Source: Desulfurococcales archaeon (GTDB taxonomy: Archaea > Thermoproteota > Thermoprotei_A > Sulfolobales > Acidilobaceae). From it: a stretch of DNA of 48,882 nucleotides. A program made the position numbers and the translations under genes. The stretch covers positions 1-48,882 of the forward strand of contig WAKG01000059.1 in NCBI GenBank assembly GCA_015523445.1. The letters run 5' to 3'. Under the pieces are notes generated by a model. The model had not been told where the DNA came from. It did no database searches and worked only from the letters and a program-made list of their open reading frames with translations. Below, in pieces: positions 35,733 through 44,731 of this stretch. The stretch's first letter is position 1. Every line of letters starts with the position of its first letter.

Positions 35733-36569
35733 ATGCGTATAGTAGTGGGGATCAAATGGGTCCCAAACACCCAGGCAGTCAGGTTCGACCCCAAGACTGG
35801 GACCCTCATAAGGACAGGGGTCCCAGCCATAGTGAACCCCCACGACCTCCCTGCCGCGGAGCTAGCCCTCAGGCTCAAGGACAGGTATGGCGGGGAGGTT
35901 ATAGTAGTAACCATGGCTCCTCCTCCAGCTATGCAGGGGCTTGAGCACATACTCGGCATGGGAGCAGATAGGGCTGTACTCCTGACTGATAGGGCTTTCG
36001 CCGGGGCTGACACACTTGCCACTAGCTACGTTATAGCCAGGGGTATTAGGAAGATCGAGGAGGAGTGGGGCCCCGTTGATCTAGCGGTCTTCGGGCAGGA
36101 GACTATAGACTCTAGCACTGCTCATATAGGGGCTCAGGTTGCTAGCTGGCTAGGCTGGCCATACATATACTATGTGAAGAAGGCTTGGCTCCAGGATGGC
36201 AGGCTAAGGGTTGTTAGGCATCTAGAGAGTGCTGTAGAGGAGTTCGAGGTCTCAACTCCTGCAGTGGTTAGTGTTGCTATGAAGGCACTTAAGGCTAGGC
36301 CTGTCAGGCTGTCATACAAGCTGAGGGCTAAGCTGGAGAGCCCCATAACGGTGTGGACAAATAAGGACCTAGGCCTGGATCCTAGGTGCGTCGGCCTTAA
36401 GGGCTCCCCAACTATAGTATCCAAGGTTACATACCTGCCAGAGGTGCCTAGGAAGAAGATAGTGTACAAGCCTAGGGATCCAAGGGATGCGGCTAGGTGG
36501 ATCCTAGCCCAGCTGTTTAGTGATGAGAAGACTAGGGAGGTTCTATATAAGGCTTTGTGGGGTGGTTAG
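35733..36569 (+). CDS. etfB: electron transfer flavoprotein beta subunit (FixA)
   Basis: A 278-residue EtfB: IVVGIKWVPNT at the N terminus, NPHDLPAAELALRLKD, and the signature VFGQETIDSSTAHIGAQVA. In bifurcating ETFs this subunit binds the bifurcating FAD; the association with FixC/FixX suggests that group, but the FAD-versus-AMP choice cannot be proved by eye. ATG start 14 nt after fixX. Confidence 0.92.
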   Translation: MRIVVGIKWVPNTQAVRFDPKTGTLIRTGVPAIVNPHDLPAAELALRLKDRYGGEVIVVTMAPPPAMQGLEHILGMGADRAVLLTDRAFAGADTLATSYVIARGIRKIEEEWGPVDLAVFGQETIDSSTAHIGAQVASWLGWPYIYYVKKAWLQDGRLRVVRHLESAVEEFEVSTPAVVSVAMKALKARPVRLSYKLRAKLESPITVWTNKDLGLDPRCVGLKGSPTIVSKVTYLPEVPRKKIVYKPRDPRDAARWILAQLFSDEKTREVLYKALWGG

Positions 36570-36571
36570 TT

Positions 36572-37684
36572 ATGGCTAGGATTGACTGTGGCAAGCTATG
36601 CCCCGAGTGGCCCTGCGAGCAGCCGGAGGAGTTTAAGCATGTATGGGTCATAGCAGAGGCTACTGAGGATGGTATTAGCGAGGCTAGCCTCCAGATGCTA
36701 ACGCCTGCCCTCGAGATAGCTAGAAAGCTTGACAACAAAGTAGTTGGAATCCTGCTAGGCTACAACGTTTCTAGGCACGCAGATACCCTGATCAAACACG
36801 GCGCAGACGAGGTCATAGTAGTTGACGATATAATGCTGAGCGAGTACTACCCAGAAGTCTACGGGCAGGTTATCGTAGATCTTGCTAAGAAGTACAAGCC
36901 AGAGGTAATACTACTAGCAGCCACTATGAGGGGCAGAGAGATGGGGCCCTACATAGCCAACACTCTCCGGGCAGGGATCACTGCTGACTGCACAGACTTC
37001 GACGTGGACGAGAAGACGAGGGACGTGCTCCTCATAAGGCCACCCTTTGCAGCTATAATGCTAGCCTACATAAAGACCCCCTTCAGGAGGCCTCAGATAG
37101 GCACTGCTAGGCCCAACGTTTTCCCCGTTCCCCCGGCTGACGAGTCTAGGAAGGGAGAGATCAAATTCGAGAAACCCAGTATACTAACCGCTAGGGCCAA
37201 GCTAGTCTTTAGGAAGATCCTGAAAAGGGAAGAGATACCGATCGAGAAGGCGGAGATCATAGTCTCTGGCGGCAAAGGCCTTGGAGGCCCTGAAGGCTTC
37301 AAGCTACTAGAGGAGCTGGCCAGCATACTAGGAGGAGTTGTAGCAGGCTCTAGGAAGGCGGTTGACGCTGGATGGATAAGCCACGAGAGGCAGGTAGGCC
37401 AGACAGGGAAAAGCGTGAAGCCAATACTATATATAGCAGTGGGCATCAGCGGCGCCGCCCAGCACATGATAGGAGTTAGAGAGGCTACCAGGATAGTTGC
37501 TATAAACATAGATCCAGAGGCCCCTATATTTAACCAAGCAGACTATGGGGTAGTAGGGGACTACAAGGAGATTGTTGATGCACTTATAGAGGAGCTAAGG
37601 AGGCTTAGAGACGCTGGCCCCCAAGCGGTTGAGGAGCTTATAAGAGAATATGCCCAGCAAGCCCAGGCAGCAGGGCAGGGATGA
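36572..37684 (+). CDS. etfA: electron transfer flavoprotein alpha subunit (FixB)
   Basis: A 370-residue EtfA. The N-terminal domain has a Cys-containing segment (CGKLCPEWPCEQPEEF) and the C-terminal FAD domain shows VSGGKGLGGPEGF, GSRKAVDAGWISHERQVGQT and GISGAAQHMIG, the ETF alpha signature. ATG 36572 is preferred; the frame is open from GTG 36557 in etfB. The stop overlaps trkH (ATGA). The three N-terminal Cys are unusual and could bind metal. Confidence 0.93.
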   Translation: MARIDCGKLCPEWPCEQPEEFKHVWVIAEATEDGISEASLQMLTPALEIARKLDNKVVGILLGYNVSRHADTLIKHGADEVIVVDDIMLSEYYPEVYGQVIVDLAKKYKPEVILLAATMRGREMGPYIANTLRAGITADCTDFDVDEKTRDVLLIRPPFAAIMLAYIKTPFRRPQIGTARPNVFPVPPADESRKGEIKFEKPSILTARAKLVFRKILKREEIPIEKAEIIVSGGKGLGGPEGFKLLEELASILGGVVAGSRKAVDAGWISHERQVGQTGKSVKPILYIAVGISGAAQHMIGVREATRIVAINIDPEAPIFNQADYGVVGDYKEIVDALIEELRRLRDAGPQAVEELIREYAQQAQAAGQG

Positions 37685-39138
37685 AGCCGGGCAGACTACT
37701 ATGGCCGCTGGGAGCCAGTCTTGTAGCGGCTGGTCTCCCAATACTTTCTTCAGGCGTAATATCAGCTACATTATATGGTGAGGCATGGCCAGGCTGGTCT
37801 CTCACCCTGCTAGGCACCACCTATCTACTAGCTGGCTTGCTACTCTATAAGAAATACTACTCCCGGCTGCACCTCTGGGAGGCTGTCACAGCTACCACCC
37901 TAATATGGATAATAACCCCTATCCTAGGGGCCGCCCCATTCTATATGCTACTCCATATACCCCTGCTAGACTCTCTCTTCGAGAGCGTAAGTGCCTGGAC
38001 CACGACAGGGCTTACAATATTCACGGGTGAACCCAGCAGCTCTGGAGGGGTCTATGTCCCCAGTGTTGAAGAGCTTCCAGAGGCCTTCAAGTGGCTCAGA
38101 ACACTGACCCAGTGGGAGGGTGGGCTTGGGATCGTGGTCTTCACTATAGCAGTCCTAGCCCCACCGGGCATCTCCGTTGCAGTACTATACCTTGCCGAGG
38201 GCAGGTTTGAAAGGCTCGAGGCTAGCCTTAAGAGGAGTGCTATGATTATGGGAGAAATCTACGTACTCATAACGCTGGCTGGGATAGCGTTGTTCACAGC
38301 CGCTGGTATGCCTCTAGAGGATGCTGTACACCACTCCATGACCGGTGTTGCTACAGCAGGTTTCTCCACTCACAGTGATAGCTTGGGCTTCTACCACACC
38401 ACCCCAGTATTGATGGCAGGTATGATGGTTGTCATGCTAGGTGCAATCAGCTTCAGCGACCACTACAACCTGCTTAGGCTAAAGCTGTCCAGCCTCAGGG
38501 AGAGTGTCGAGCTTAAGGCTCAGATGCTGCTGCTAGTAGCATCAGTCTTGGCAGGCCTAGCCCTATGGGAGAGGGATCCCCGGCTAAACGTGTCAATGCA
38601 GCCGATAGACGTGGTTTTCAACATAGTTTCAACCAGCGCTACTGCAGGCTTCCAGTCATCCAGCCTATCAGAGTCTGGGCCAGGGTACAAGCTTCTCCTG
38701 GCAGTGCTAGCCCTTATAGGGGGGAGTGCGTTCTCCACTGCAGGAGGCATTAAGGTCCTCAGGATCCTAGTAGCCATGAAGAGCATTATGATAGAGGCGT
38801 CCAAGACCATGTATCCGCCTGGATATATGCCTAACAAGAGGCTAGGGAAGTACATAGTCGGTGAAGACCTAGCACTCAGGACACTAGCGGTCATCGCCGC
38901 TATACTAGCCACATACACTATCCTAGTCATAACCCTACTGATAGCTGTCCCACGCATCCGGCTCGAGGACGCTATGCTAGAAGTAGCAAGCGCAATGGGT
39001 AACGTGGGGATCAGCAGTGGCATAACAAGTGCCGCTGCGAGTCCACAGGTTAAAGCAATACTGATAGTGGCGATGAGCCTAGGCAGGCTAGAGGTAATAG
39101 CATACCTGATAGCAATCAAATCCCTAGCAAAGCTATGA
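37681..39138 (+). CDS. trkH: TrkH-type potassium transporter
   Basis: A 485-residue K+ translocating subunit of the TrkH/KtrB family. Four P-loop repeats are visible, near ESVSAWTTTGLT, TGVATAGFSTHSD, STSATAGFQSSS and SAMGNVGISSG, each with the selectivity-filter Gly. Many membrane segments. The regulatory partner TrkA is not in the window. The ATG overlaps the etfA stop, so potassium uptake is transcribed, and perhaps translated, with the ETF operon, whose electron flow would affect membrane potential. Confidence 0.93.
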   Translation: MKPGRLLWPLGASLVAAGLPILSSGVISATLYGEAWPGWSLTLLGTTYLLAGLLLYKKYYSRLHLWEAVTATTLIWIITPILGAAPFYMLLHIPLLDSLFESVSAWTTTGLTIFTGEPSSSGGVYVPSVEELPEAFKWLRTLTQWEGGLGIVVFTIAVLAPPGISVAVLYLAEGRFERLEASLKRSAMIMGEIYVLITLAGIALFTAAGMPLEDAVHHSMTGVATAGFSTHSDSLGFYHTTPVLMAGMMVVMLGAISFSDHYNLLRLKLSSLRESVELKAQMLLLVASVLAGLALWERDPRLNVSMQPIDVVFNIVSTSATAGFQSSSLSESGPGYKLLLAVLALIGGSAFSTAGGIKVLRILVAMKSIMIEASKTMYPPGYMPNKRLGKYIVGEDLALRTLAVIAAILATYTILVITLLIAVPRIRLEDAMLEVASAMGNVGISSGITSAAASPQVKAILIVAMSLGRLEVIAYLIAIKSLAKL

Positions 39139-39154
39139 CCCAAACGGGGTAACC

Positions 39155-39163
39155 CTTAAAAGA
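39155..39163 (+). promoter_or_regulatory. TATA box of tRNA-Ala
   Basis: CTTAAAAGA centred about 37 nt before the mature 5' end of tRNA-Ala, predicting a leader of about 10 nt. Confidence 0.45.
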
Positions 39164-39195
39164 GCAGCCCACAGATACACCCTCTAATCCGGAGT

Positions 39196-39272
39196 GGGCC
39201 GGTAGCTCAGCCTGGAAGAGCGCTCGGCTTGCACCCGAGAGGCCCCGGGTTCAAATCCCGGCCGGTCCACCA
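39196..39272 (+). tRNA. tRNA-Ala (TGC)
   Basis: Cloverleaf with acceptor GGGCCGG/CCGGTCC (one G-U pair), D arm GCTCAGCCTGGAAGAGC, anticodon TGC, TPsiC arm GGGTTCAAATCCC, discriminator A and encoded CCA. No intron. Confidence 0.97.
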
Positions 39273-39443
39273 ACCCCCATACACTTCCAATTAGTATCAT
39301 AACATCATAACTCCAGACCATAGATCCCACACGCTAACACTCCCAGCCACCAATTTAGCCTTCTCAAGACAGAAAGCGTGTACTGTCCCCCACATTTTAT
39401 CCCCCTGCAAGGAGTGGTATGGTATTACCCTGGGGGCCCGCGA

Positions 39444-42062
39444 GTGGCGGCTAATGATGGAGAGGTCTACAAACTACTTACCCCCTATGTTGCCGAATGG
39501 TTTAGATCCAGGTATGGAGAATTCACGGAGCCACAGCGCTGGGCTATCCCCTATGTTAAGCGCGGGTTTAACGTGCTCGTATCCTCACCCACTGGCACTG
39601 GTAAGACTCTAGCTGCATTTCTCGGCATTATAGATGAGTTGTTTAGAATATGGAGCGAGAATGGGATTGAAGATGCTATCTATGCTGTATATGTGAGCCC
39701 GCTCCGGGCCCTCAATAACGATATGAGGAGGAATCTGCTAGAGCCCCTGAATGAGATACGTATGCTAATGGAGAATAAGGGACTTGAACCTCCAGAGATC
39801 AGGGTAGGCGTGAGGACCAGCGATACACCCCAATCTGAGAAGCAGAAGATGCTGAGGAAGCCTCCCCATATTTTGATCACAACTCCAGAGAGCCTGGCCA
39901 TAAGCCTAGTGGCCCCTAAGTTCAGGGAGAGGCTAGCCACAACCAGGTGGATTGTCCTAGATGAAATACACGAGGTAGCCCAGAGCAAGAGAGGCGCCCA
40001 TCTATCTCTCAGCGTCGAGAGGCTTGACCACCTTGTCTCATCTCGAGGCGGCAGGCTTGTTAGGATTGGCATGTCAGCAACGATATCGCCTTTGGACATT
40101 GTGGCTAGGTTCCTTGGAGGCTATGATGATAGTGGAAGACCGCGCCCAGTTAAGATTGTTGATGCTAGGTTCTCTAAGCCCATAGATATACGTGTGATCT
40201 CGCCCGAGGTAGACCTTATACATGACCCTGCAGATACAGTAAACGAGGCTATATATAGGAAACTAGTCCAGTTAATCAAGAACCATAAGACCACTCTCAT
40301 ATTCACAAACACTAGGAGTGCAACTGAGAGAGTAGTATACAAACTGAAGAAACTGCTCAAGGAGGAGCTTGGATGGAGCGAGGACCTTATCGAAGCCCAC
40401 CACTCTAGCCTCTCCCGTCACCTAAGGCTAGATGTTGAGGAGCGGCTGAAAAAGGGTGAGCTCAGAGTTGTGGTATCCAGCACAAGCCTAGAGCTCGGCA
40501 TAGACATAGGCTATATAGATCTAGTAGTACTGCTATCTAGCCCTAAGAGCGTTAGCAGGCTCCTACAGAGGATCGGAAGGGCTGGCCACCACATAAGGCA
40601 AGTCAGCAAGGGCAGAGTTGTGGTAGTTGATAGGGACGACCTTGTAGAGTGCAGTGTTCTAGTGAAGAGCGCTAACGAGAGATTCATAGACTCGGTACGC
40701 ATACCCATGAACCCTCTAGACGTGTTGGCCCAGCACTTGGTTGGGATGGCTGTCGAGGATAAGTGGAGGATCGAGGATGCATACAACCTCGTCAGGAGAT
40801 CCTACAACTTCCACACGCTTAGCAGGGACGACTTCATCCGGGTCCTCCGCTACCTGGCAGGCAGAGATGGGCTTGAGGATGAAAAGGTCTACGCCAAGAT
40901 CTGGCTAGACGAGGAGGAGGGAGTGTTCGGCCGTAAGAGGAGCGCCAGGATGATATACCAGCTGAATACCGGAACCATACCAGACGAGTCCAAGATAGAG
41001 GTATACACGGTCAAGGGTAAATACGTGGGGAACCTTGAGGAAGAGTTTGCCGAGATACTTGCCCCAGGCGACATATTCGTGTTAGGCGGCAGGACCTACA
41101 GGTTCATCAGATCATCAGGCATGAAGGTAATCGTTGAGAGTGCAGAGGGTGCGAGGCCCACTGTACCCAGCTGGTTCAGCGAGATGCTACCCCTAAGCTT
41201 CGACAGCGCCCTCAGAGTTGGCGCCTTCAGGAGGAGGATAGCATCTCTCCTAGCAGAGGGTAGGAGCGGCGAGGTGGATAAAATGCTTATTGAGGAGTAC
41301 AGTCTGGAGCCTCATTCGGCTGATGCCATAAAGACGTATATATGGGAACAGCTTGCCTACACCGGGGTTGTCCCCGGGAATGACCTGGTACTAGTGGAAT
41401 ACTTCAGGTTTGAGGATAGCTGGGCCATAGTATTCCACACTCTATACGGCAGGAGGGTCAATGACGCGCTATCCCGCGGTATGGCCAGCATACTTGCCAG
41501 AATAACCTCAGCCCCCGTAAGGCTAAGCGTTTCAGACAACGGATTCATGCTTATCACAGACACACAGCCCAGCAGGAGTATAATAGAGGAGCTTGTAGAG
41601 GAAGCAGATCCAGAAAGGTTCAGGGTGATCCTAGAGCAGGCACTATCTAGGACAGAGCTTGTAAAGCGTAGGTTCAGACATGTAGCACAGAGGAGCTTTA
41701 TGATACTCAGGCGATATAGGGGTAGAGAGAGGAGCCCGGAGAGGATGCAGATAAGTGCTGAAAGACTTCTAGACGTCCTCATGCACCTAGACCCTGAGCA
41801 TCCTGTGGTCAGAGAAACTTTCAGGGAGATCCTAGAGGATTACATGGATGTGGAGAGGGCGACCTGGGTTCTAGAGGGTATCAGAAGTAACAGGATCAAG
41901 CTAGTTATAAGAGGGCCTCTGCCGTACCCCTCCCCTATGGCCCACCACCTTGTGGTTAAGGGATACAGCGACGTAGTGCTCATGGAGGACAGGCGCCGTC
42001 TCCTAGCCATACTTCATGACCGTATAATGGAGATACTGTCTAGTATGCAGGAGGCTATCTAA
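39444..42062 (+). CDS. lhr: Lhr-family DNA helicase
   Basis: A large helicase-related protein of ~872 residues (894 with the open upstream extension to 39378). SF2 motifs: PTGTGKT (I), SPLRALNND (Ia), DEIHE (II), MSATI (III) and QRIGRAGHH (VI). A winged-helix and Lhr C-terminal region follow. It unwinds DNA and RNA:DNA hybrids and is linked to repair. GTG 39444 follows a CTGGGGG sequence; GTG 39414 and 39378 are alternatives, but a TATA-like ATTTTATCC at ~39393-39401 lies inside that extension. The 3' end overlaps the CBS gene by 8 nt. Confidence 0.93.
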   Translation: MAANDGEVYKLLTPYVAEWFRSRYGEFTEPQRWAIPYVKRGFNVLVSSPTGTGKTLAAFLGIIDELFRIWSENGIEDAIYAVYVSPLRALNNDMRRNLLEPLNEIRMLMENKGLEPPEIRVGVRTSDTPQSEKQKMLRKPPHILITTPESLAISLVAPKFRERLATTRWIVLDEIHEVAQSKRGAHLSLSVERLDHLVSSRGGRLVRIGMSATISPLDIVARFLGGYDDSGRPRPVKIVDARFSKPIDIRVISPEVDLIHDPADTVNEAIYRKLVQLIKNHKTTLIFTNTRSATERVVYKLKKLLKEELGWSEDLIEAHHSSLSRHLRLDVEERLKKGELRVVVSSTSLELGIDIGYIDLVVLLSSPKSVSRLLQRIGRAGHHIRQVSKGRVVVVDRDDLVECSVLVKSANERFIDSVRIPMNPLDVLAQHLVGMAVEDKWRIEDAYNLVRRSYNFHTLSRDDFIRVLRYLAGRDGLEDEKVYAKIWLDEEEGVFGRKRSARMIYQLNTGTIPDESKIEVYTVKGKYVGNLEEEFAEILAPGDIFVLGGRTYRFIRSSGMKVIVESAEGARPTVPSWFSEMLPLSFDSALRVGAFRRRIASLLAEGRSGEVDKMLIEEYSLEPHSADAIKTYIWEQLAYTGVVPGNDLVLVEYFRFEDSWAIVFHTLYGRRVNDALSRGMASILARITSAPVRLSVSDNGFMLITDTQPSRSIIEELVEEADPERFRVILEQALSRTELVKRRFRHVAQRSFMILRRYRGRERSPERMQISAERLLDVLMHLDPEHPVVRETFREILEDYMDVERATWVLEGIRSNRIKLVIRGPLPYPSPMAHHLVVKGYSDVVLMEDRRRLLAILHDRIMEILSSMQEAI

Positions 42063-42954
42063 GCGCTGTTATGAACCGTAGTATATCGGTTCTCGTCACT
42101 ATACCTATAGGCCTTCCCTGACTATTTATCACTAATAGCCTGCCTATGCCATGGAAACTCATTATCCTAATAGCCTCCAATATTGTATCCCCCTCTGATA
42201 TCACAACTACATTCCTCCTCATATACCTAGTTACTGGGGCATCAAGGTCCTCACTGTTAGCCACAACCATTGCTATATCTGTCGTTGTTATGAACCCTAT
42301 CACATCACCCTTCTCCGACATTATAGGAGCGCCTCTGATGCCGTGGTTGTATAGGATCTTAGCCGCCTCTCTCAGAGTGCTAGACTCGCTTATGGTGACT
42401 AGATTTCTCCTAGTTATCTCCCCCACCCTTACATCAGGTAGTATAACCATCCTATTGATGGATACTAGGACCTCCTCGGCGTGGAGGTCTGCCCTCTCTA
42501 TGGTCCCCTCGATAACTATCCTCCTGTCAGGGCTGCTCTCTATCTTAACCCTGTCACCCCGCTTAATCTCGCCGAGGTTACCAGCTACCCTGACAACTGC
42601 CTTGGCAGGTTCAGGAGCGAATAGTCCTATGATCTCTAGGTTGACTACGCTTAGCTTAACCTCCCTGTCACCCCGTGGCACAATCATGACACCATGTCCT
42701 GCTAGGTGGAAGGTTGTGGCAGCCCCTAGGACCTCGTATGCCTTCAGGCTAGGGACGTACCCACCAGCTGGCCCTGTCCTGCTCTCTACCAGGCCCATAT
42801 TCTTTAACACCATAATTATGTTCCTAACGGTTCCCTCATCTTTACCTAGAACCCTAGCAACTTCCTTACTCTTTATCATCCTCTTATGCTGCTCATACAG
42901 CCTAGTAAGAGTCTCCAACACCTCCCTCTGAACCATTGTTAGAGGCCTTGCCAA
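42055..42954 (-). CDS. HTH regulator with paired CBS domains
   Basis: A 299-residue protein. Residues ~5-75 form a winged helix (KSKEVARVLGKDEGTVRNII). A central domain of strands (~75-170) follows, then two CBS domains (RRNLVTISESSTLREAAKIL; RRNVVVISEGDTILEAIRIM) that normally bind adenine nucleotides or SAM. It is a likely energy- or metabolite-sensing transcription factor. TTG 42954 is the first start and ATG 42936 (MVQREVLETL) an alternative. Convergent with lhr. Confidence 0.85.
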   Translation of the reverse strand: MARPLTMVQREVLETLTRLYEQHKRMIKSKEVARVLGKDEGTVRNIIMVLKNMGLVESRTGPAGGYVPSLKAYEVLGAATTFHLAGHGVMIVPRGDREVKLSVVNLEIIGLFAPEPAKAVVRVAGNLGEIKRGDRVKIESSPDRRIVIEGTIERADLHAEEVLVSINRMVILPDVRVGEITRRNLVTISESSTLREAAKILYNHGIRGAPIMSEKGDVIGFITTTDIAMVVANSEDLDAPVTRYMRRNVVVISEGDTILEAIRIMSFHGIGRLLVINSQGRPIGIVTRTDILRFITALR

Positions 42955-43071
42955 TCTACCTCTTCACCTTCCCCTAATCCCCGAGGGCCCATACTAATCA
43001 CATTAAAACAATGATAAATACGGGTTTAAATATGTTAATCAACAACAATTATATGAATCCACACAGTTCCA

Positions 43072-43824
43072 CTAACCCCTTCCCTGGCCCTTCCTCTGCC
43101 TACTCCCGTGGGACAACACCATATTAATAATCCTCTTTGGAACCCGGAACACTTCCGAGGCTATCTTCTCGATATACCTATCATCAGGTATAACCCCCTT
43201 CTCTATCCCAGTCTCGAGCGCAAGAGCCTGCTTGAGGGCCTCCTTAGATATCCTATCCCTAACCTCTCCCGATGCTATGGCCTCTGCTACCCTGAATGCT
43301 ATGTAGAATCTAGCATACTTCACGGCCAACCTCTCCTTCTCGGGGAGAGCCTTCGACACAGCCCTTATCAGATTTATGAGAGCCCTATGATCTGAAAAGC
43401 CGAAATATGCCTCAGTCATCTTGACTCTAAGCATTCTAGCCAAGGTGTTATCGTCTAGTGAGCCTAGTAACAGGCTGATCTTGTCCCTAGCCTTACCCGG
43501 CTCCTCCGTTAGGAGGATTCTCACTGCCTCATCATACCTTATTATATCTGGGAATAGGAAATCGAATAGCTCTGGATACTGTTGGTCTAAGCCCATACCG
43601 TGCTTACCAACTACATATAGGCTTATAAGCTCCTTCTCGAATATGTCCTCTGGCATACTAGCGCCTCTAAGGGGACTCAGCCTCTCCCTCCTATACGCAT
43701 CCTTTAGCATCTCTATGACCCTGTCCCTCGTCACACCGGATCCAGAGTCCCACATTCCAACAATCTCGTTCCAGAGATCCACAAGTACTGATAGCCTCCG
43801 CTTAACGTCTATGGCCTCCCTCAT
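43072..43824 (-). CDS. DUF2192-like archaeal protein
   Basis: A 250-residue, mostly helical soluble protein. It matches in general appearance the crenarchaeal DUF2192 family (N-terminal VDLWNEIVGMWDSGSG, central ELISLYVVGKHGMGLDQQYP and a basic tail GSRQRKGQGRG). No catalytic motif is recognised. The 117-nt gap upstream of the CBS gene is AT-rich and seems to hold only promoter-like sequence. Function unknown. Confidence 0.6.
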   Translation of the reverse strand: MREAIDVKRRLSVLVDLWNEIVGMWDSGSGVTRDRVIEMLKDAYRRERLSPLRGASMPEDIFEKELISLYVVGKHGMGLDQQYPELFDFLFPDIIRYDEAVRILLTEEPGKARDKISLLLGSLDDNTLARMLRVKMTEAYFGFSDHRALINLIRAVSKALPEKERLAVKYARFYIAFRVAEAIASGEVRDRISKEALKQALALETGIEKGVIPDDRYIEKIASEVFRVPKRIINMVLSHGSRQRKGQGRG

Positions 43825-43893
43825 CCCAAAGGCACACCCTTAACTCGGTTCCTCAAGCGCGTACACCAGGGATTAGCCACCTCTAGAGGGTTA

Positions 43894-43902
43894 GTATTTA
43901 GG
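43894..43902 (+). promoter_or_regulatory. TATA box of the 58-residue Cys protein gene
   Basis: GTATTTAGG centred 29 nt before the ATG at 43927, as for a leaderless transcript. It is the main support that this short ORF is a gene. Confidence 0.45.
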
Positions 43903-43926
43903 CTAGGTGATAAGCATTATAGTGGC

Positions 43927-44103
43927 ATGGGGAGGTGCCTCCTCTTGACCGTGGATGAGTGGCCCCTACTCAAATCCAGGCCCAAGAGAGGGCTATATCC
44001 GGATAAATGTGAGAGTATTGTTGAGGCTTGCGTTGGAGAACTGCTACGGATCGATGAACTGCCTATGAATTGTGTGGTGCTGGTGAGGTATTGTGGTAGC
44101 TAG
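43927..44103 (+). CDS. 58-residue cysteine-containing protein
   Basis: A short ORF, beginning MGRCLLLTVDEWPLLKSRPK and ending VVLVRYCGS, with Cys at positions 4, 28, 35, 49 and 56. A TATA box sits 29 nt upstream and the codon usage looks like neighbouring genes. It overlaps the start of the SpoIIM-like gene by 11 nt. A GGTGAGGT near its 3' end would serve the next gene. Five Cys in 58 residues suggest metal binding or disulfides. No family recognised. Confidence 0.5.
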   Translation: MGRCLLLTVDEWPLLKSRPKRGLYPDKCESIVEACVGELLRIDELPMNCVVLVRYCGS

Positions 44104-44719
44104 TAGGGCTGAGGGCTACATATATAGTAGGGGGTTCCTCGGTGACTGGCTACTTTCTACAATGATCATAGTAGCCTTAATGATCATTGTATCGGCAGCT
44201 TACCCTATTATTGCGGAGTCTAGTATAGGCAAGACTATAAGGGAGCAGCTAGATCAGCTACTGGAAGGTGCTGACGAGACACCGCTAGATCCGATCTCAC
44301 TGATGAGTGTAATCATTTTAAATAATATACGTGTGGCCATAATTATAGTTCTAACATCCCCAACACTAGCACTACCTCTAGTGATCGAGGCCTTCCAAGG
44401 CGCCGCTATAGGCTACATGATCTCTGCCACACTATATGGCGACTATTTAACAGCAAGCGCCGGAATACCTATTATCCCTCTAGTGATCCATTATGGGCTA
44501 GTGCCACATGGAGCTGTAGAGATACCAGCCATATCGCTACTTGTGGCACCCATATTAGGCGTGAGGAGGTATGGATTCAAGAAGGCTATAGTATATTCGA
44601 TATCAATGCTACCTCTAACCATAGTCATGCTCATAGTGGCAGGCGTCGTAGAGTCAACCGTTACAATTGTACTAATTCTACTGATAAGCATAATAGTAGC
44701 GTTCAAACTATTAGTATAG
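44093..44719 (+). CDS. SpoIIM-family (DUF95) membrane protein
   Basis: A 208-residue integral membrane protein with five or six helices. The family hallmark PHGAVEIPAISLLVAP is near residue 145; IAIIVLTSPTLALPLVIEAFQGAAIGY-type segments precede it (residues ~85-115). SpoIIM/DUF95 proteins are widespread in archaea; the role outside sporulation is unknown. GTG start with GGTGAGGT just upstream. Followed after 12 nt by the eIF2B-like gene. Confidence 0.8.
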   Translation: MVASRAEGYIYSRGFLGDWLLSTMIIVALMIIVSAAYPIIAESSIGKTIREQLDQLLEGADETPLDPISLMSVIILNNIRVAIIIVLTSPTLALPLVIEAFQGAAIGYMISATLYGDYLTASAGIPIIPLVIHYGLVPHGAVEIPAISLLVAPILGVRRYGFKKAIVYSISMLPLTIVMLIVAGVVESTVTIVLILLISIIVAFKLLV

Positions 44720-44731
44720 TAGGGGGACTGG

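Noticed and set aside
42146-42931. 261-codon open frame opposite the CBS regulator
   Set aside because: The minus-strand HTH-CBS protein has unmistakable domains; the plus frame is its Ser/Thr/Leu-rich shadow.
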